DNA of 50,955 nt, taken from NCBI GenBank assembly GCA_031552535.1, contig JAVBMJ010000007.1, positions 1-50,955 on the forward strand. The letters are read 5' to 3'. A program made the translations under genes and the position numbers. Below are positions 6,921 through 15,403 of this stretch, piece after piece. Origin of the DNA: JAVBMJ01 sp031552535. GTDB taxonomy: Bacteria > Bacteroidota > Bacteroidia > Bacteroidales > Rikenellaceae. The stretch's first letter is position 1. Each line of letters begins with the position of its first letter. The notes beneath the pieces were generated by a model. The model did not search any database and had not been told where the DNA came from. It saw nothing but the letters and a program-made list of their open reading frames with translations.

Positions 6921-9704
6921 ATGGCGACAATAACATATGGACAACCGGCGCTCATTGGGAGCCTTATCAAAGGTCAGAGCGCCGATGGAGCACAAAAGCA
7001 GGGGGAGCACTACACCGGGACAGGTGTAGTGCTAACATATTCCGGCGCCACGCCCGATGCTTCATTGAACCTGTCGATGGAAATAAGCGGCCCCGGCGCC
7101 GACGGCATCACCACACCGGTAGCGATACAGGGTACGGCTGGTGCAACCGGAAGCGGGGAGTTGTGCTTCAATATCAAAGGAACCCCTGCCGCTGCCGGCG
7201 GGATAATATTCACTATAACCGGAACCGGGATAGAGACCCCGATAACCCTTCACGATTCAGTAAGTGAAAATTCTGAGATAAACCCCGGCCAACCATCAGA
7301 ACCCGATCATATGGCAAACCTTTTCGACCCCGCCCAACTTAAGGTTGGAATATTCAACCCCGCCACCGGCGCCTATTTCCAGTATAAGGCAAATTCGAAG
7401 TGCATAGAGATAGATGTGACCCCGAGCACCACCTACTATCTGAAGTATGCAGACCGCGGATGTCATTTTGCGCAGGTTCTGTGTGTGGATTCAGCGGGAG
7501 TCTCCACTATCTACGGTAATTTCGGGATAATTACCACCTATGCCGACACTGTCAAACTGAAGATATCGTTCAGCGAGGACAGCATCCTGAACATATCCGA
7601 CCCGGGGATAGACTACTCTGCCATTTCGCTGTCGGCAGAACCTTCGACCGATCTTCTGCCGCTTCCTACGGGGTTGTTGCTCTCGGGATTCTACCAGTTG
7701 TCAGCAAATACACTGGCTGCGGCCAACGGCACTATGAAGAGCTTCGCCTTCTCATGTGAGCCCGGCCATACCTACAAAATCCAGCAGGCGGGGACGGACG
7801 TGCAGGTTCACTTCATGATCCAGTACGATAAGTATGGATTGTGCAAAACGTCTAAATCTCCCGCTACATCCGTAGTGGCATCGGACGAAACGGTCATAAT
7901 GGCCGTGGTCACCAAAACGGATGAGGTGTCGGATTATTCCGCCCTTCGGATAGTGGATGCGACCGCTGCCGTGCAACTGACCTATGGGGCGCCGGTATTT
8001 ACCGGAACATTGAAGGCGGGGATAGGCATTGCGGGTACAGCTATTACACTTCCTTATTCGGGGGCTACTCCGGGAAATGTTTACGACCTGTCACTGGCTG
8101 TAACCGGCGCAGGTGCTCCCGGTATCACTACACCTCTAAGGGCCGAGGGTAGCTTCGGGGCTGCCTCGGGGTCAATACGCTTCAATCTGTCGGGAACACC
8201 GTCGGCCGGGGGTGCCGTTTCGTTAGCTATTACCGGCACAGGGATAAGTAGCCCCATAGTATTGCAGCAAACGGTTGCTCCTGCCGATGTGATACCGAGC
8301 CTGGGTTACGGCACTCCGCAACTGATCGGAACGCTACAGGCCGGAGTCTCACTATACGGAGTATCCGTCTTGCTGCCGTATACAAATGCAACGGTCGGCG
8401 CAGACTACGATTTATCGCTGGCCGTAACCGGTGCAGCGGCTTCGGGAATTACAACGCCGGTGAGGGCACAGGGAATCTTTACTGAGGCCGCAGGATCGTT
8501 GTCGTTTAACCTTCTGGGCTCGCCTACTGCCGCAGGCAATGTTATTTTCTCTATCACTGGGACAGGCATCGATTCTGCAATAACGATGACAAAGGCCGTG
8601 CAGCCCGCCGGGTTTACGGAGACGTATCATTATGCCAAAGTGCCATGCAAGCCTTCGACCGCCTACCGCATTTATTACGGCGGAGCGCCCGCGGCATCAT
8701 CGGTGATCAGCTTTTTCAATGCGGAAAGTTTCCTCGGGCAAAATAGCGGTGCGGATACGTTTACCACCCCCTACGATTGCAACATGGTCGGGATCACCAT
8801 CCCCGACAGCGTTTACCCGCAGCAATCGTTAATATCGATCACCGAAAGCAGCAGCGCCGGAGGTGACGACGAGGCCATAGCGCAAGCCCTGCAAGAAATA
8901 GTTTCTATTAAGGAGACAATATTGTCGATGCAGGACGATATAGAATCATTACAGAGTTCCAATCCCGGCACGGTCCCTTCCGGGAAGCCCCATTACGACC
9001 TCAACCTTTGTCTGTTCGGCGACTCCATTACGGCTCCCGGAATGACAAAATGGCTGGCTCCGTTCCTTGCCGGAGTCTCGTTCAGGCGCGTGGATAACTT
9101 CGCTGTCGCCGGGGCAAACTGGCGGTGTGGCGCCGATACCGCCTATGACCTGTCGGGGGCACAAAACGGCAACAATAAGATATGGAACCAGTTCAACCGC
9201 ATGCACGACCGTGTAATGCAGGGGGAGATACCCGCCCCCGATGTCGCTATGATACTGGCCGGTATCAACGACCGCTATTTCTATCCCGCGGGGGCAGGCG
9301 AAATAGACACCGTATTCGATTATTCGGTTGATTACTCCGCCGTACCGGTCACCGATCCTTTATGCCAAACCATTGCAGGAGCAGTCCGGTTCACATGCCA
9401 GGCGATAATGAATGCCTATCCCGATGTGCGTATCGTGATCGCAACGCCGCTTCCCGTGGGCGGAACGACCGTGGCGGATATCCAGGCCGGGAACATCATA
9501 TCGCGCGGCATTGCCGGTGTTATCGCCAGGTCTGCGGCACGGATGGGCATACCCGTCATAGACCAGAACGCGGAAAGCGGCATAGCTCCATACCGTGAGG
9601 TCGGCGGCCAATATTATTACTTTTCAGATGGTATACACCTCAGCGACAAAGGCGGCCTCGTTGTGGGAAAATACCTGTCGAAGAAGATAACACAAATACT
9701 ATGA
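6921..9704 (+). CDS. Large tail fibre / spike with three Ig-like repeats and a C-terminal SGNH hydrolase
   Basis: A 927-residue protein. A roughly 100-residue repeat occurs three times, at about residues 5-113, 353-452 and 461-561; each begins with a YG-P-L-GTL-like strand and contains PYSGAT-like and ITTP segments and ends with ITGTGI. A short coiled coil lies at 650-680. From 690 to the end is an SGNH/GDSL esterase: block I FGDSIT near 699 (catalytic Ser), GIND near 780, and DGIHLSDKGG near 903 (Asp and His). The fibre probably binds the host surface while the esterase deacetylates a surface polysaccharide. Substrate is unknown. Confidence 0.8.
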   Translation: MATITYGQPALIGSLIKGQSADGAQKQGEHYTGTGVVLTYSGATPDASLNLSMEISGPGADGITTPVAIQGTAGATGSGELCFNIKGTPAAAGGIIFTITGTGIETPITLHDSVSENSEINPGQPSEPDHMANLFDPAQLKVGIFNPATGAYFQYKANSKCIEIDVTPSTTYYLKYADRGCHFAQVLCVDSAGVSTIYGNFGIITTYADTVKLKISFSEDSILNISDPGIDYSAISLSAEPSTDLLPLPTGLLLSGFYQLSANTLAAANGTMKSFAFSCEPGHTYKIQQAGTDVQVHFMIQYDKYGLCKTSKSPATSVVASDETVIMAVVTKTDEVSDYSALRIVDATAAVQLTYGAPVFTGTLKAGIGIAGTAITLPYSGATPGNVYDLSLAVTGAGAPGITTPLRAEGSFGAASGSIRFNLSGTPSAGGAVSLAITGTGISSPIVLQQTVAPADVIPSLGYGTPQLIGTLQAGVSLYGVSVLLPYTNATVGADYDLSLAVTGAAASGITTPVRAQGIFTEAAGSLSFNLLGSPTAAGNVIFSITGTGIDSAITMTKAVQPAGFTETYHYAKVPCKPSTAYRIYYGGAPAASSVISFFNAESFLGQNSGADTFTTPYDCNMVGITIPDSVYPQQSLISITESSSAGGDDEAIAQALQEIVSIKETILSMQDDIESLQSSNPGTVPSGKPHYDLNLCLFGDSITAPGMTKWLAPFLAGVSFRRVDNFAVAGANWRCGADTAYDLSGAQNGNNKIWNQFNRMHDRVMQGEIPAPDVAMILAGINDRYFYPAGAGEIDTVFDYSVDYSAVPVTDPLCQTIAGAVRFTCQAIMNAYPDVRIVIATPLPVGGTTVADIQAGNIISRGIAGVIARSAARMGIPVIDQNAESGIAPYREVGGQYYYFSDGIHLSDKGGLVVGKYLSKKITQIL

Positions 9705-9715
9705 GTCGGTCTAAT

Positions 9716-9807
9716 TTTCCCGTGGAAAATAGTTGCGATTTATTTTTAAGACTATTTTCTCCGGAAATTAAGGAGCATAGTGGTTCTATGTGACGAAATT
9801 TCCGGAG
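9716..9807. other. Cluster of inverted repeats between two tail genes
   Basis: Three adjacent stems are seen. GAAAATAGT (9725-9733) pairs with 9751-9759. CTCCGGAAATT (9759-9769) pairs perfectly with 9797-9807 and encloses a second stem CATAG (9776-9780) with CTATG (9786-9790). A third, shorter pairing TTTTCC with GGAAAA lies near 9716-9729. The 9759 stem and the 9725 stem share a base and could be alternatives. They lie in the untranslated gap if the next gene starts at 9880. Confidence 0.6.
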
Positions 9808-9879
9808 GGAAGAGACCAAAAAGAGACGATAAATATTTTATACGGGAAATTTAGACAGACTCTAAAAACCACTCGCACT

Positions 9880-11286
9880 ATGGCAAATATCATCATCTCG
9901 CCCAACGGCAACCGCTCTGTGACAATCGATCACAACGGTACGGTTAAACACTACGATGCTTCGTTTCGGGCCTATTCCGGCGGGGATAACGTCTTTCTGT
10001 GGAGCGAAGCCTATACGGACGGTTATCGTGCTCCGTTCTACGACATTTCGGTGAACGGGACCATTTACCCGGATGCGGCGGCTTGCGTGGCCGCCATCAA
10101 CGAGTTCGCGGGAAATTTTAAGCGGGGAGGGTCGACTTCCTCAACAACGACAACGGACATCTCGGGCAAGGCCGATCTCGATGCTTCGAAACGGTTCCTG
10201 AAGGCCGAACAGCTAAACCCGCTCGGACCTGTTGCCGGCGCCGATACCACATCGGGATGCTTTAAGTTAAAAGGCGCTGCGGCAACGGCTTTGAATTTCA
10301 CCGGCGACCGCACCGTAAGATGCCTGTTCCGCACCAACGGCGATACGGTCAGTGCGGGATATCCCTTCTCGCAGAAAGAGGGCTACTCTTCATCTATGGC
10401 CATACGATGCGGCGACAATATCCTTCAGGTACAAGCCTGCGGGCAAACTTTTTCCTTGCCTCTATCACCCAACACCTTGTATAATGTCGAGATAACGAAA
10501 CGCGGTGAAGTTGGCGGTGAAGTGGAAACTGTTGTAAACGGGGTTTCTTTTGGCAAAAAAACAATAGCCTCGGTCAGCCTTTATGTGCCTACCGATATTT
10601 CCATAGGACGACGGGACGCCGATGCAGGCGGTTTGTATAATACTATAACTTTCCAGGGAGAGGTGTTTATTGTCGAGGTATTCAACTATGCCCGCTCGTC
10701 GGCCGAGATGCTCGCCTCGTGGAATGACGGTGATCCCTACCTTTACCGCCTGCCGCGCTCGAAGATAGGTGCAGGAGCCAATATGTGCGTTGCGGAATAC
10801 CTTCCTTCAGGAATATTGCCCGACCGCTGGCGAGACACTTCAGGCAATGGATTCGACCTGCCGCGACTGGGTAGCTTCATCCCAACGTATTGCTGTCCGC
10901 ACGACGCGCGCGAGGTGGTGGTCGACAGCGGAGTGTTCTATACCGACATCGCCGCGGGTGTAGCCGGTAAAGTGCTGACGGTCCCCTATGGGTACTACCT
11001 CGACCGGGTGTGCGTGTGCAACTACAATGCGCAGAACCTCACCGCCATTACCGCACAATTAGGGGCAGGGCCTGTCAATTTCCTCGCCAACCAATCTACC
11101 GCTACGGGATATGGAGCCATAATTACAGGCAACCTGTTCCAATCTAATAACACAACCCCGTCCATTCAGGCTCAGTTGATGCCCAGGATCTCGTCGAACC
11201 GCGTCTCGGTGACGATCAACGCCACGGGCAACACCGCCGACGGAGGCATGCGCGTGAAACTTATCTGCCGCTGGGCGGGACTTTAA
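9880..11286 (+). CDS. Tail fibre protein with LamG-like (concanavalin-type) domain
   Basis: A 468-residue protein counted from ATG 9880. An upstream in-frame GTG at 9790 would put the first residues inside a hairpin, so the ATG is preferred. The first 80 residues form a strand-rich head (IIISPNGNRSVTIDHNG). After a Thr/Ser linker, residues 115-290 look like a laminin-G/concanavalin jelly roll (fragments TALNFTGDRTVRCLFRTNG, ISIGRRDADAGGLYNTITF, VEVFNYARSSAEM), which usually binds sugar. The C-terminus (about 350-468) is another beta domain. Together with the previous gene it probably sets host recognition. Confidence 0.65.
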   Translation: MANIIISPNGNRSVTIDHNGTVKHYDASFRAYSGGDNVFLWSEAYTDGYRAPFYDISVNGTIYPDAAACVAAINEFAGNFKRGGSTSSTTTTDISGKADLDASKRFLKAEQLNPLGPVAGADTTSGCFKLKGAAATALNFTGDRTVRCLFRTNGDTVSAGYPFSQKEGYSSSMAIRCGDNILQVQACGQTFSLPLSPNTLYNVEITKRGEVGGEVETVVNGVSFGKKTIASVSLYVPTDISIGRRDADAGGLYNTITFQGEVFIVEVFNYARSSAEMLASWNDGDPYLYRLPRSKIGAGANMCVAEYLPSGILPDRWRDTSGNGFDLPRLGSFIPTYCCPHDAREVVVDSGVFYTDIAAGVAGKVLTVPYGYYLDRVCVCNYNAQNLTAITAQLGAGPVNFLANQSTATGYGAIITGNLFQSNNTTPSIQAQLMPRISSNRVSVTINATGNTADGGMRVKLICRWAGL

Positions 11287-11299
11287 CAGAAGAGAGATT

Positions 11300-11500
11300 A
11301 TGAGAAAACGAATCGATTTCCCGCCATACGATGAGGCGGAAGTAAGGCAGATAAACGAAGACGGCAGCGCGTTGTGCGACCTCTATGGCGATGGCATTTC
11401 GGACCGTGATATCGTATTTCCCGCAGGTAGCGCCATCCTCGGATTGACTGAGGCTGAGGTAGCATCCTTCGCTGCCGCACAGCAGACTGAAATAGATTAA
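11300..11500 (+). CDS. Small hypothetical phage protein
   Basis: A 66-residue acidic protein starting MRKRIDFPPYDEAEVRQINE, placed between the fibre gene and the holin with only 13 and 4 bases on either side, so it is in the late operon. I do not recognise it. It may be a fibre-associated or lysis accessory protein. Confidence 0.6.
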   Translation: MRKRIDFPPYDEAEVRQINEDGSALCDLYGDGISDRDIVFPAGSAILGLTEAEVASFAAAQQTEID

Positions 11501-11504
11501 TGGC

Positions 11505-11981
11505 ATGGAACGCATATTACCGATATTCTCAAGCTGGCTGCTCTATGTCCTCGGGGTGATAGCAGCCTACAACCACCAGTTGATGGGGGTTGGAATACTT
11601 TTTATATTTTTTTTCGTGGCCGACTTTTTCACGGGCTTTCTGGCATCCATGAAGCAGGGGAAGAGGTTCCAAAGCTCAAAAGCACGGTGGTCGTTCGCCA
11701 AGTCGCTTTGCTACCTGGGCAGTTTCGCAGCAATAGTATTCATCGGAGCCTGCCTCGATAATTTCAGCCTCTTTATGAAGTTTTTGAATGTAGCCGTATT
11801 CACGGCCACATGGATGGAGTCGGTGAGCAACCTTGAGAACCTGACTATACTGTTCCCGCACAACCGTTTTTTAAAGTTTCTGCACTACATCCTTGCTGTC
11901 GAATTTGTGAAAAAAATACCGCGGCTGAGTGATTTTCTGAAAGAAGAGAAAAATAAAGACAACGACCAATGTATATCCTAA
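11505..11981 (+). CDS. Phage holin
   Basis: A 158-residue membrane protein. Four hydrophobic segments are visible near residues 8-25, 27-45, 64-86 and 92-110, with the motif VADFFTGFLASMKQGKRF between the second and third, which is typical of the holin family found beside endolysins in Bacteroides and Clostridium phages. The protein would make the membrane lesion that starts lysis. Its last 13 bases overlap the start of the endolysin gene, so holin and endolysin are co-translated. The charged tail (KEEKNKDNDQ) is cytoplasmic in this family. Confidence 0.8.
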   Translation: MERILPIFSSWLLYVLGVIAAYNHQLMGVGILFIFFFVADFFTGFLASMKQGKRFQSSKARWSFAKSLCYLGSFAAIVFIGACLDNFSLFMKFLNVAVFTATWMESVSNLENLTILFPHNRFLKFLHYILAVEFVKKIPRLSDFLKEEKNKDNDQCIS

Positions 11982-12499
11982 CCGATGATAAGCTAAGGCA
12001 GATACTGCCTCACTCGACCGCCGGGAACCGGTCAAAATTCCTGCCTGCGCTGGGCGAGGCTATGCGCCTTTACGGGATCAATACTCCGCTGCGGATTGCC
12101 GCCTTTCTTGCTCAAATCGGGCACGAAAGCGGCTCGCTCCGCTATGTCCGGGAACTTGCCTCGGGGGAAGCGTATGAGGGCCGTAAAGACCTCGGAAATA
12201 CCCGTATTGGCGACGGGGTAAGGTTCAAAGGGCGAGGGCTGATTCAGGTGACCGGCCGAACAAACTACACTATAGTCGCGCGGGCGCTGGAGATAGATTG
12301 CGTCAACCACCCGGGACTATTAGAGGTGCCGGGCCACGCTGCAGAGTCTGCCGCCTGGTGGTGGCAGACGCACGGGTTGAACGAATTGGCCGACCGCGGC
12401 GAATTTGAGAAAATCACCCGGAAGATCAACGGCGGGCTCAACGGCCAGCGCGACCGCCAGACAATATATGCCCGTGCCAAAAAAGTGCTCGGAATATGA
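11969..12499 (+). CDS. Endolysin, glycoside hydrolase family 19 (chitinase-like lysozyme)
   Basis: A 176-residue peptidoglycan hydrolase. The GH19 core is clear: AAFLAQIGHESGSLRYVREL holds the catalytic Glu (residue 49), and FKGRGLIQVTGRTNY is the family's substrate loop. No signal peptide is seen, so release should depend on the holin just upstream. The gene starts inside the holin's 3' end and overlaps the next gene by four bases (ATGA at 12496), forming a compact lysis operon. Confidence 0.88.
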   Translation: MYILTDDKLRQILPHSTAGNRSKFLPALGEAMRLYGINTPLRIAAFLAQIGHESGSLRYVRELASGEAYEGRKDLGNTRIGDGVRFKGRGLIQVTGRTNYTIVARALEIDCVNHPGLLEVPGHAAESAAWWWQTHGLNELADRGEFEKITRKINGGLNGQRDRQTIYARAKKVLGI

Positions 12500-13092
12500 C
12501 TCGGATATTTCTGATAACCATAGCTGTACTGGCGCTGGCCCTTTTGGGCAGCGTCAGGAGTTGCCGCCAGGCGGTAGCGAAAGCTGACGGATTAGAGCGG
12601 GATCGTCATGCTTTGTTGGATGGTATCACGTTCTACCGGACGCGCGATAGCCTTTCTGCGGCCAGCGTCGAGCGACTGACGCTCACAAAGCGAGAGTTAG
12701 AAAAGTATTGCGGTGATCTGGCTGAGGATGTAAAGCGGCTGGGGCTGAAAGTCAAGCACCTGCAATCGGCCTCACAAACAGCCACGGAAACCCGCTACGA
12801 GATTAAAACGCAAGTGCGGGATAGTGTTGTGTATACCGGCGGCAGTAGTTTGGCCGATTCGGTGCAACACATTTCCTATGCCGACCGTTTCCTGAAGTTC
12901 GACGGGATGATCCATGATGGAATATTCAAGGGCACCATCGAGAGCCGCGACACTCTGACACACATTGTGCACCGGGTTCCCCGGAGGTTCCTATGCTTTC
13001 GCTGGGGCACAAAGGCCGTGCGGATGGAGGTAGTATCGTCCAATCCGCATACAAAAATTACCTACGCCCGGTATGTGGAGCTGAGGAAGTGA
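12496..13092 (+). CDS. Spanin-like lysis protein with N-terminal membrane helix
   Basis: A 198-residue protein with one N-terminal hydrophobic helix (residues 3-19) followed by a long coiled coil up to about residue 100 and a strand-rich C-terminus. Position right after the endolysin and this layout match inner-membrane spanins (Rz-like), which finish lysis by disrupting the outer membrane. I see no embedded outer-membrane lipoprotein partner in an alternative frame. Similar proteins follow lysozyme in many Bacteroides prophages. Confidence 0.65.
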   Translation: MTRIFLITIAVLALALLGSVRSCRQAVAKADGLERDRHALLDGITFYRTRDSLSAASVERLTLTKRELEKYCGDLAEDVKRLGLKVKHLQSASQTATETRYEIKTQVRDSVVYTGGSSLADSVQHISYADRFLKFDGMIHDGIFKGTIESRDTLTHIVHRVPRRFLCFRWGTKAVRMEVVSSNPHTKITYARYVELRK

Positions 13093-13103
13093 TCGGTAGC
13101 CCT

Positions 13104-13418
13104 TTACTGTTTACTGGATAATAGCACTTGTATAGTGCGTTCTTTTTCTTCGAGCAGGGCCCGGAGATATTTGTTTTCGGTTTCGAGGCTGTGGATGCGA
13201 GCGTAGTCGTCGAGGCTGAGTATAGGGACCTCATTATAAAAATAGCTGACGCTTTCGCCTATGGCAGTGGCGATGCGCTCAAGGGTCTCCGTTTTCACAT
13301 TGTCGTTATCGATAGCAACCCGTTGGAAGTTCTGCGGCGACATACCGAGCCGGTCCGCTACATCTTTCAACTGAAATCCCTTATCGACGATCTTCTGCTT
13401 TATAGTGCTGCCTCTCAT
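13104..13418 (-). CDS. XRE-family transcriptional regulator with coiled-coil tail
   Basis: A 104-residue protein. Residues 5-60 form an XRE helix-turn-helix (KDVADRLGMSPQNFQRVA is the recognition region), followed by a leucine-rich coiled coil at 70-100 (HSLETENKYLRALLEEKERT) that likely dimerises. It converges on the lysis operon, 11 bases from the spanin stop, and is the last gene of the leftward block. It could be a second lysogeny regulator or a late-gene control protein. It lacks a S24 domain. Confidence 0.75.
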   Translation of the reverse strand: MRGSTIKQKIVDKGFQLKDVADRLGMSPQNFQRVAIDNDNVKTETLERIATAIGESVSYFYNEVPILSLDDYARIHSLETENKYLRALLEEKERTIQVLLSSKQ

Positions 13419-13426
13419 GTGTGGGT

Positions 13427-13642
13427 TTAGTAACAGATTCTACAGGGCTTGCGGTTCAGCCTTTGTGCCTCCTGCATGGTGATCGATTTAATATCCGCTT
13501 TACAATTCCCCAATCCTTTGCAATCGGAGGTCTTGTGATAAGAAGTTGCATACTGGCCGGTACATATATACACCTTTGCCGGAGCCTGCGCCGAACTGAT
13601 CGAACCGACCAGCAGCAGCCCAAAGATAAGAAGGCGTTTCAT
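13427..13642 (-). CDS. Small secreted Cys-rich protein
   Basis: A 71-residue protein with a clear signal peptide (MKRLLIFGLLLVGSISSAQA). The mature part has the pattern VYICTG-YHKTSDCKGLGNC and ends in PCRICY; similar short proteins occur in Bacteroides genomes, and the Cys spacing recalls Ada-like metal-binding folds. It may be a lysogenic conversion protein exported by the lysogen. Function unknown. It sits nine bases upstream of the XRE gene in the same direction. Confidence 0.65.
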   Translation of the reverse strand: MKRLLIFGLLLVGSISSAQAPAKVYICTGQYATSYHKTSDCKGLGNCKADIKSITMQEAQRLNRKPCRICY

Positions 13643-13801
13643 AATATTTAATTTTATAACTATTGATTAATTTATAATAATTGATAATATAAGCCACTCT
13701 ATTTTCTGACATTTAAATAGATATTCTGCGACAACTGACATGCCTCATTGTAGATGCAGTATCTTCCTTCTTGACATTGATTATGACAGAACCGATTGAA
13801 A

Positions 13802-14767
13802 CTATATCGGGTTAAGACGATAATTGTTAAACAGTAAATGGCTGGCAATACTTATGACAAGCCATATCGTTAGCCAAGTAATAGGGAACCACAATGTGTT
13901 ACGGAAAGAAATTCTAATGCCCAATATGCGATATATTGCATGAGCTAACCCAAGAAGAGCCATTGGAATTATAAATGTTGCGATCCAGCGTCCACAAAAA
14001 TAGCTACCGAATACCAAGCCCGGAGATTTGAGTTTAGCTATTATAAACGATATACCCAAACACAAGGTTAATAGCAGCAACGTTATTAAATGTCCGTGCC
14101 GCTTAACCGATTTGGAGGAATCAATGTAAGAGGAAGGATCCGGTTCTATAGAAGTAATTTCTAGGCTATTTCTAATAAGCGGTTCTAAATCAATAGGCGA
14201 AGGCAGTGGAGTTGAATTCTTAGATTCCGCTTTGGTATTCCTGTTAACGTCCGGCTTGTAGTGAGGAGACAATTCCGACCTGTCAGGCATTGTCTCAATC
14301 TCAAAATCTTTACCGCAATATGTACAATAGCTAAAATTCCCTACTATCTTTTTGTTACAGTGTTTGCATGTCTTATTTTGAGGTGTAGCAATTGATTCAG
14401 GCAGGGGATCGTCAGGTTGTTCCGTTGAGGATATGGATGCAAGCATCTGGTTAAGCCTGTCTTGGTATTTTTCAGAACGAACTTCAGCTCGCCTGGCATT
14501 CTCTTGCCATACTGCGAATATTGCCATAGCCACTTGAAGTGGCATGATATCGACTTTCATCGGGGAGTCGTATCCCTTTGGCACAATACTATCTGCGGTC
14601 TCGCATAGTAGCATGGGTAATCCCTCTGCATATGGCATACTGACCCAATGGTCGTATTCCAATGCAGCCAACCCATTGTCTATTTCCGGCAGGCATAAAG
14701 TAATAGTAATTGGAACCCCTTTTAGATAAATAACTTCTTTTGTGTCTGTCGGGATATAATTTGTCAT
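13802..14767 (-). CDS. Zinc-ribbon membrane protein
   Basis: A protein of about 321 residues starting at ATG 14767; a second ATG at 14773 adds two residues. The middle carries a four-Cys zinc ribbon (CKHCNKKIVGNFSYCTYCGK), then a polar linker, then three or four hydrophobic helices at the C-terminus. Predicted as an integral membrane protein with a cytoplasmic ribbon. It is AT-richer than its neighbours and lies in the lysogeny block, so it is a candidate lysogen-expressed protein such as superinfection exclusion; that is inference. The frame is also open far upstream, but that part overlaps the S24 gene in another frame and was rejected. Confidence 0.6.
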   Translation of the reverse strand: MTNYIPTDTKEVIYLKGVPITITLCLPEIDNGLAALEYDHWVSMPYAEGLPMLLCETADSIVPKGYDSPMKVDIMPLQVAMAIFAVWQENARRAEVRSEKYQDRLNQMLASISSTEQPDDPLPESIATPQNKTCKHCNKKIVGNFSYCTYCGKDFEIETMPDRSELSPHYKPDVNRNTKAESKNSTPLPSPIDLEPLIRNSLEITSIEPDPSSYIDSSKSVKRHGHLITLLLLTLCLGISFIIAKLKSPGLVFGSYFCGRWIATFIIPMALLGLAHAIYRILGIRISFRNTLWFPITWLTIWLVISIASHLLFNNYRLNPI

Positions 14768-14784
14768 GATCATATTATATAAAA

Positions 14785-14817
14785 ACAACCGGCAACATGT
14801 TGTTGTTTGCCGGTTGT
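14785..14817 (-). terminator. Intrinsic terminator after the HTH-less S24 gene
   Basis: On the minus strand, ACAACCGGCAA and its complement form an 11-bp perfect stem and are followed by TTTTATATAA. It starts 24 bases after the S24 stop and would end the repressor/S24 transcript. Confidence 0.75.
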
Positions 14818-14841
14818 CGAAGTTAAGCGAATCCGAAAAGT

Positions 14842-15324
14842 CTATTCCATCGTGCTGAATCTGACCGTGGCTTTGACGATGCCCATGAGCCGTACGCTGC
14901 TGACCGGAATGTCGCGCGGCGCATGGCGCGGATTCTCGCTTTCGAGCCGGTAGTGCCCTTCGAGTTCGGATTGGTAAACATACTTCACCGAAATGTGCTC
15001 GTCGCCGTCGAGGTCGTAAGCCACCAGGTACATCTTCCCGAAAAACAACCCGCCCCTGCGGTTGGGTACCACCTTGTAACAAACGATGTCGCCCGGCATC
15101 ACCAGCGGCGTCATGCTGTCTCCCCGCACCTTTATCGCTCCGTCGCACTTGGGAATAGCGATCAACTGCATTTGATCGGCCACCTCCTCGGGCCCTACGA
15201 AAAGCGACGCTATTCCCGCTACAGCCTCCAGGTCACCATAGAACGGCACCGCCTGCTTGTCAACAATACGATCAGTTCCAAGAATAAACTTCTCAACAAC
15301 CTTGTAACTACTAATTCTGTCCAT
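14842..15324 (-). CDS. HTH-less S24 (LexA/UmuD-like) protein with intact catalytic dyad
   Basis: A 160-residue protein that is nearly all S24 peptidase domain. It has an Ala-Gly bond at residues 36-37 (EAVAGIAS), the serine in VRGDSMTP (Ser70) and the lysine in SVKYVYQ (Lys114), the three elements of LexA/UmuD-type self-cleavage. The first 30 residues (MDRISSYKVVEKFILGTDRI) are too short for a helix-turn-helix. It sits 79 bases downstream of a repressor of the same fold that has lost all three elements. UmuD is a known HTH-less relative, but no umuC neighbour exists. Its ATG lies inside the left arm of a long palindrome. A role as partner or inducer of the repressor is inference. Confidence 0.8.
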   Translation of the reverse strand: MDRISSYKVVEKFILGTDRIVDKQAVPFYGDLEAVAGIASLFVGPEEVADQMQLIAIPKCDGAIKVRGDSMTPLVMPGDIVCYKVVPNRRGGLFFGKMYLVAYDLDGDEHISVKYVYQSELEGHYRLESENPRHAPRDIPVSSVRLMGIVKATVRFSTME

Positions 15325-15396
15325 ATCAATATATTATATAAGGGTTTTCGCTTAATTAAACGACTTTTCACCCTTGCTTATTATATATTGATATGG
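15321..15396. promoter_or_regulatory. Long imperfect palindrome between the repressor and the S24 gene
   Basis: CCATATCAATATAT at 15321-15334 is perfectly repeated in inverted form at 15383-15396. Within it AAGGGT (near 15339) faces ACCCTT (near 15371), centred on a TTAATTAA. The left arm covers the S24 start codon and the right arm lies just past the repressor stop. It could be a pair of operators, or an mRNA structure controlling S24 translation. Confidence 0.6.
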
Positions 15397-15403
15397 TAAG
15401 TAT

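Noticed and set aside
9790..9879. GTG start for the second fibre gene
   Set aside because: The start would be inside a perfect hairpin, and the first 30 residues do not fit the following domain.
6921..11286. Diversity-generating retroelement acting on the fibre genes
   Set aside because: No reverse transcriptase, template repeat or accessory gene is visible in the window.
14774..15148. N-terminal extension of the zinc-ribbon membrane protein
   Set aside because: This part overlaps the S24 gene in another frame, crosses the S24 terminator, and is compositionally unlike a protein; the true start is near 14767.
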